From Gammaproteobacteria bacterium (GTDB lineage: Bacteria; Pseudomonadota; Gammaproteobacteria; Enterobacterales; Kangiellaceae): 5,225 nucleotides of DNA. The notes under the pieces were generated by a model. It searched no databases, was not told the DNA's origin, and saw only the letters and a program-made list of their open reading frames with translations. The stretch covers positions 1-5,225 of the forward strand of contig JABXIW010000151.1 of NCBI GenBank assembly GCA_013372875.1, in the 5' to 3' direction. The position numbers and the translations under genes are program-made. This document shows positions 5,196 through 5,225 of the stretch, in pieces (positions within the stretch are counted from its first letter, which is position 1; every line of letters starts with the position of its first letter).

Positions 5196-5225
5196 ACTTA
5201 AGACAATTGGAAGTCTTTTACGCCA
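5192..5225 (+). CDS. LysR-type transcriptional regulator (5' end only)
   Basis: Only eleven codons are visible (MNLRQLEVFYA). This is the characteristic opening of LysR-family regulators, where the first helix of the winged helix-turn-helix begins with a pattern such as MxLRQLxxFxxV. The start is GTG with GAGGG 8 nt upstream, and an in-frame stop at 5159 rules out a longer N-terminus. LysR proteins are usually about 300 residues and respond to a small-molecule ligand. Neither the ligand nor the target is visible here. It follows the MFS gene in the same direction after 153 nt. Co-transcription is possible because no clear terminator separates them, but the gap is long enough for its own promoter. 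Confidence rests on a short match. Confidence 0.75.
   Translation, partial: MNLRQLEVFYA

Noticed and set aside
1..5225. CRISPR, mobile element, tRNA/rRNA or defence-system content
   Set aside because: No spaced direct repeats, terminal inverted repeats, transposase or integrase sequence, or RNA-gene folds were found. The methyltransferase lacks DNA-methylase target motifs and any restriction partner.

Overview
The window looks like chromosomal DNA of a gamma-proteobacterium, most likely Vibrio or a close relative. Composition is moderate in GC by eye, genes are tightly packed with AAGGA-type ribosome binding sites, and the proteins recall Vibrionaceae homologues. That genus call is inference from recognition, not from a search. 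I see no RNA genes, insertion sequences, CRISPR arrays or prophage genes.

Layout. (1) The window opens inside the 3' part of a phospholipase D-superfamily gene resembling ClsC/YmdC cardiolipin synthase, closed by a clear intrinsic terminator at about 510-542. (2) A class I SAM-dependent methyltransferase (562-1149, +) follows. It converges on an ASCH-domain protein (1219-1689, -), and the two share a strong bidirectional terminator at 1171-1202. (3) A two-gene + strand unit has a membrane-anchored coiled-coil/TPR protein (1928-2779), then, after 13 nt, a four-helix membrane protein of the DUF2391 type (2793-3188). (4) soxR (3192-3629, -) ends only 3 nt from that unit. (5) Divergent from soxR is an MFS transporter (3830-5038, +). 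Between them lies an almost textbook SoxR operator/promoter: an 18-bp palindrome inside a 19-bp spacer. (6) After a 153-nt gap the first 11 codons of a LysR-type regulator begin at a GTG (5192). A possible 7-codon leader ORF with a strong Shine-Dalgarno sequence precedes and overlaps it.

How the genes may work together. The only well-supported regulatory circuit is SoxR with the MFS transporter. Redox-active compounds would oxidise the SoxR [2Fe-2S] cluster, activate the overlong-spacer promoter and raise expression of an efflux pump. This is SoxR controlling a transporter directly rather than divergent soxS. The TPR protein and DUF2391 protein are probably co-expressed and both sit in the inner membrane, but their job is unknown. 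The other genes look like independent chromosomal genes.

No gene stretch suggests an elaborate undescribed system. The points most worth a second look are the SoxR/MFS intergenic region with its long leader and second palindrome, the mini-ORF ahead of the LysR gene, and the TPR-DUF2391 membrane pair. No gene-free stretch exceeds 300 bases. The longest are 1690-1927 and 3630-3829.
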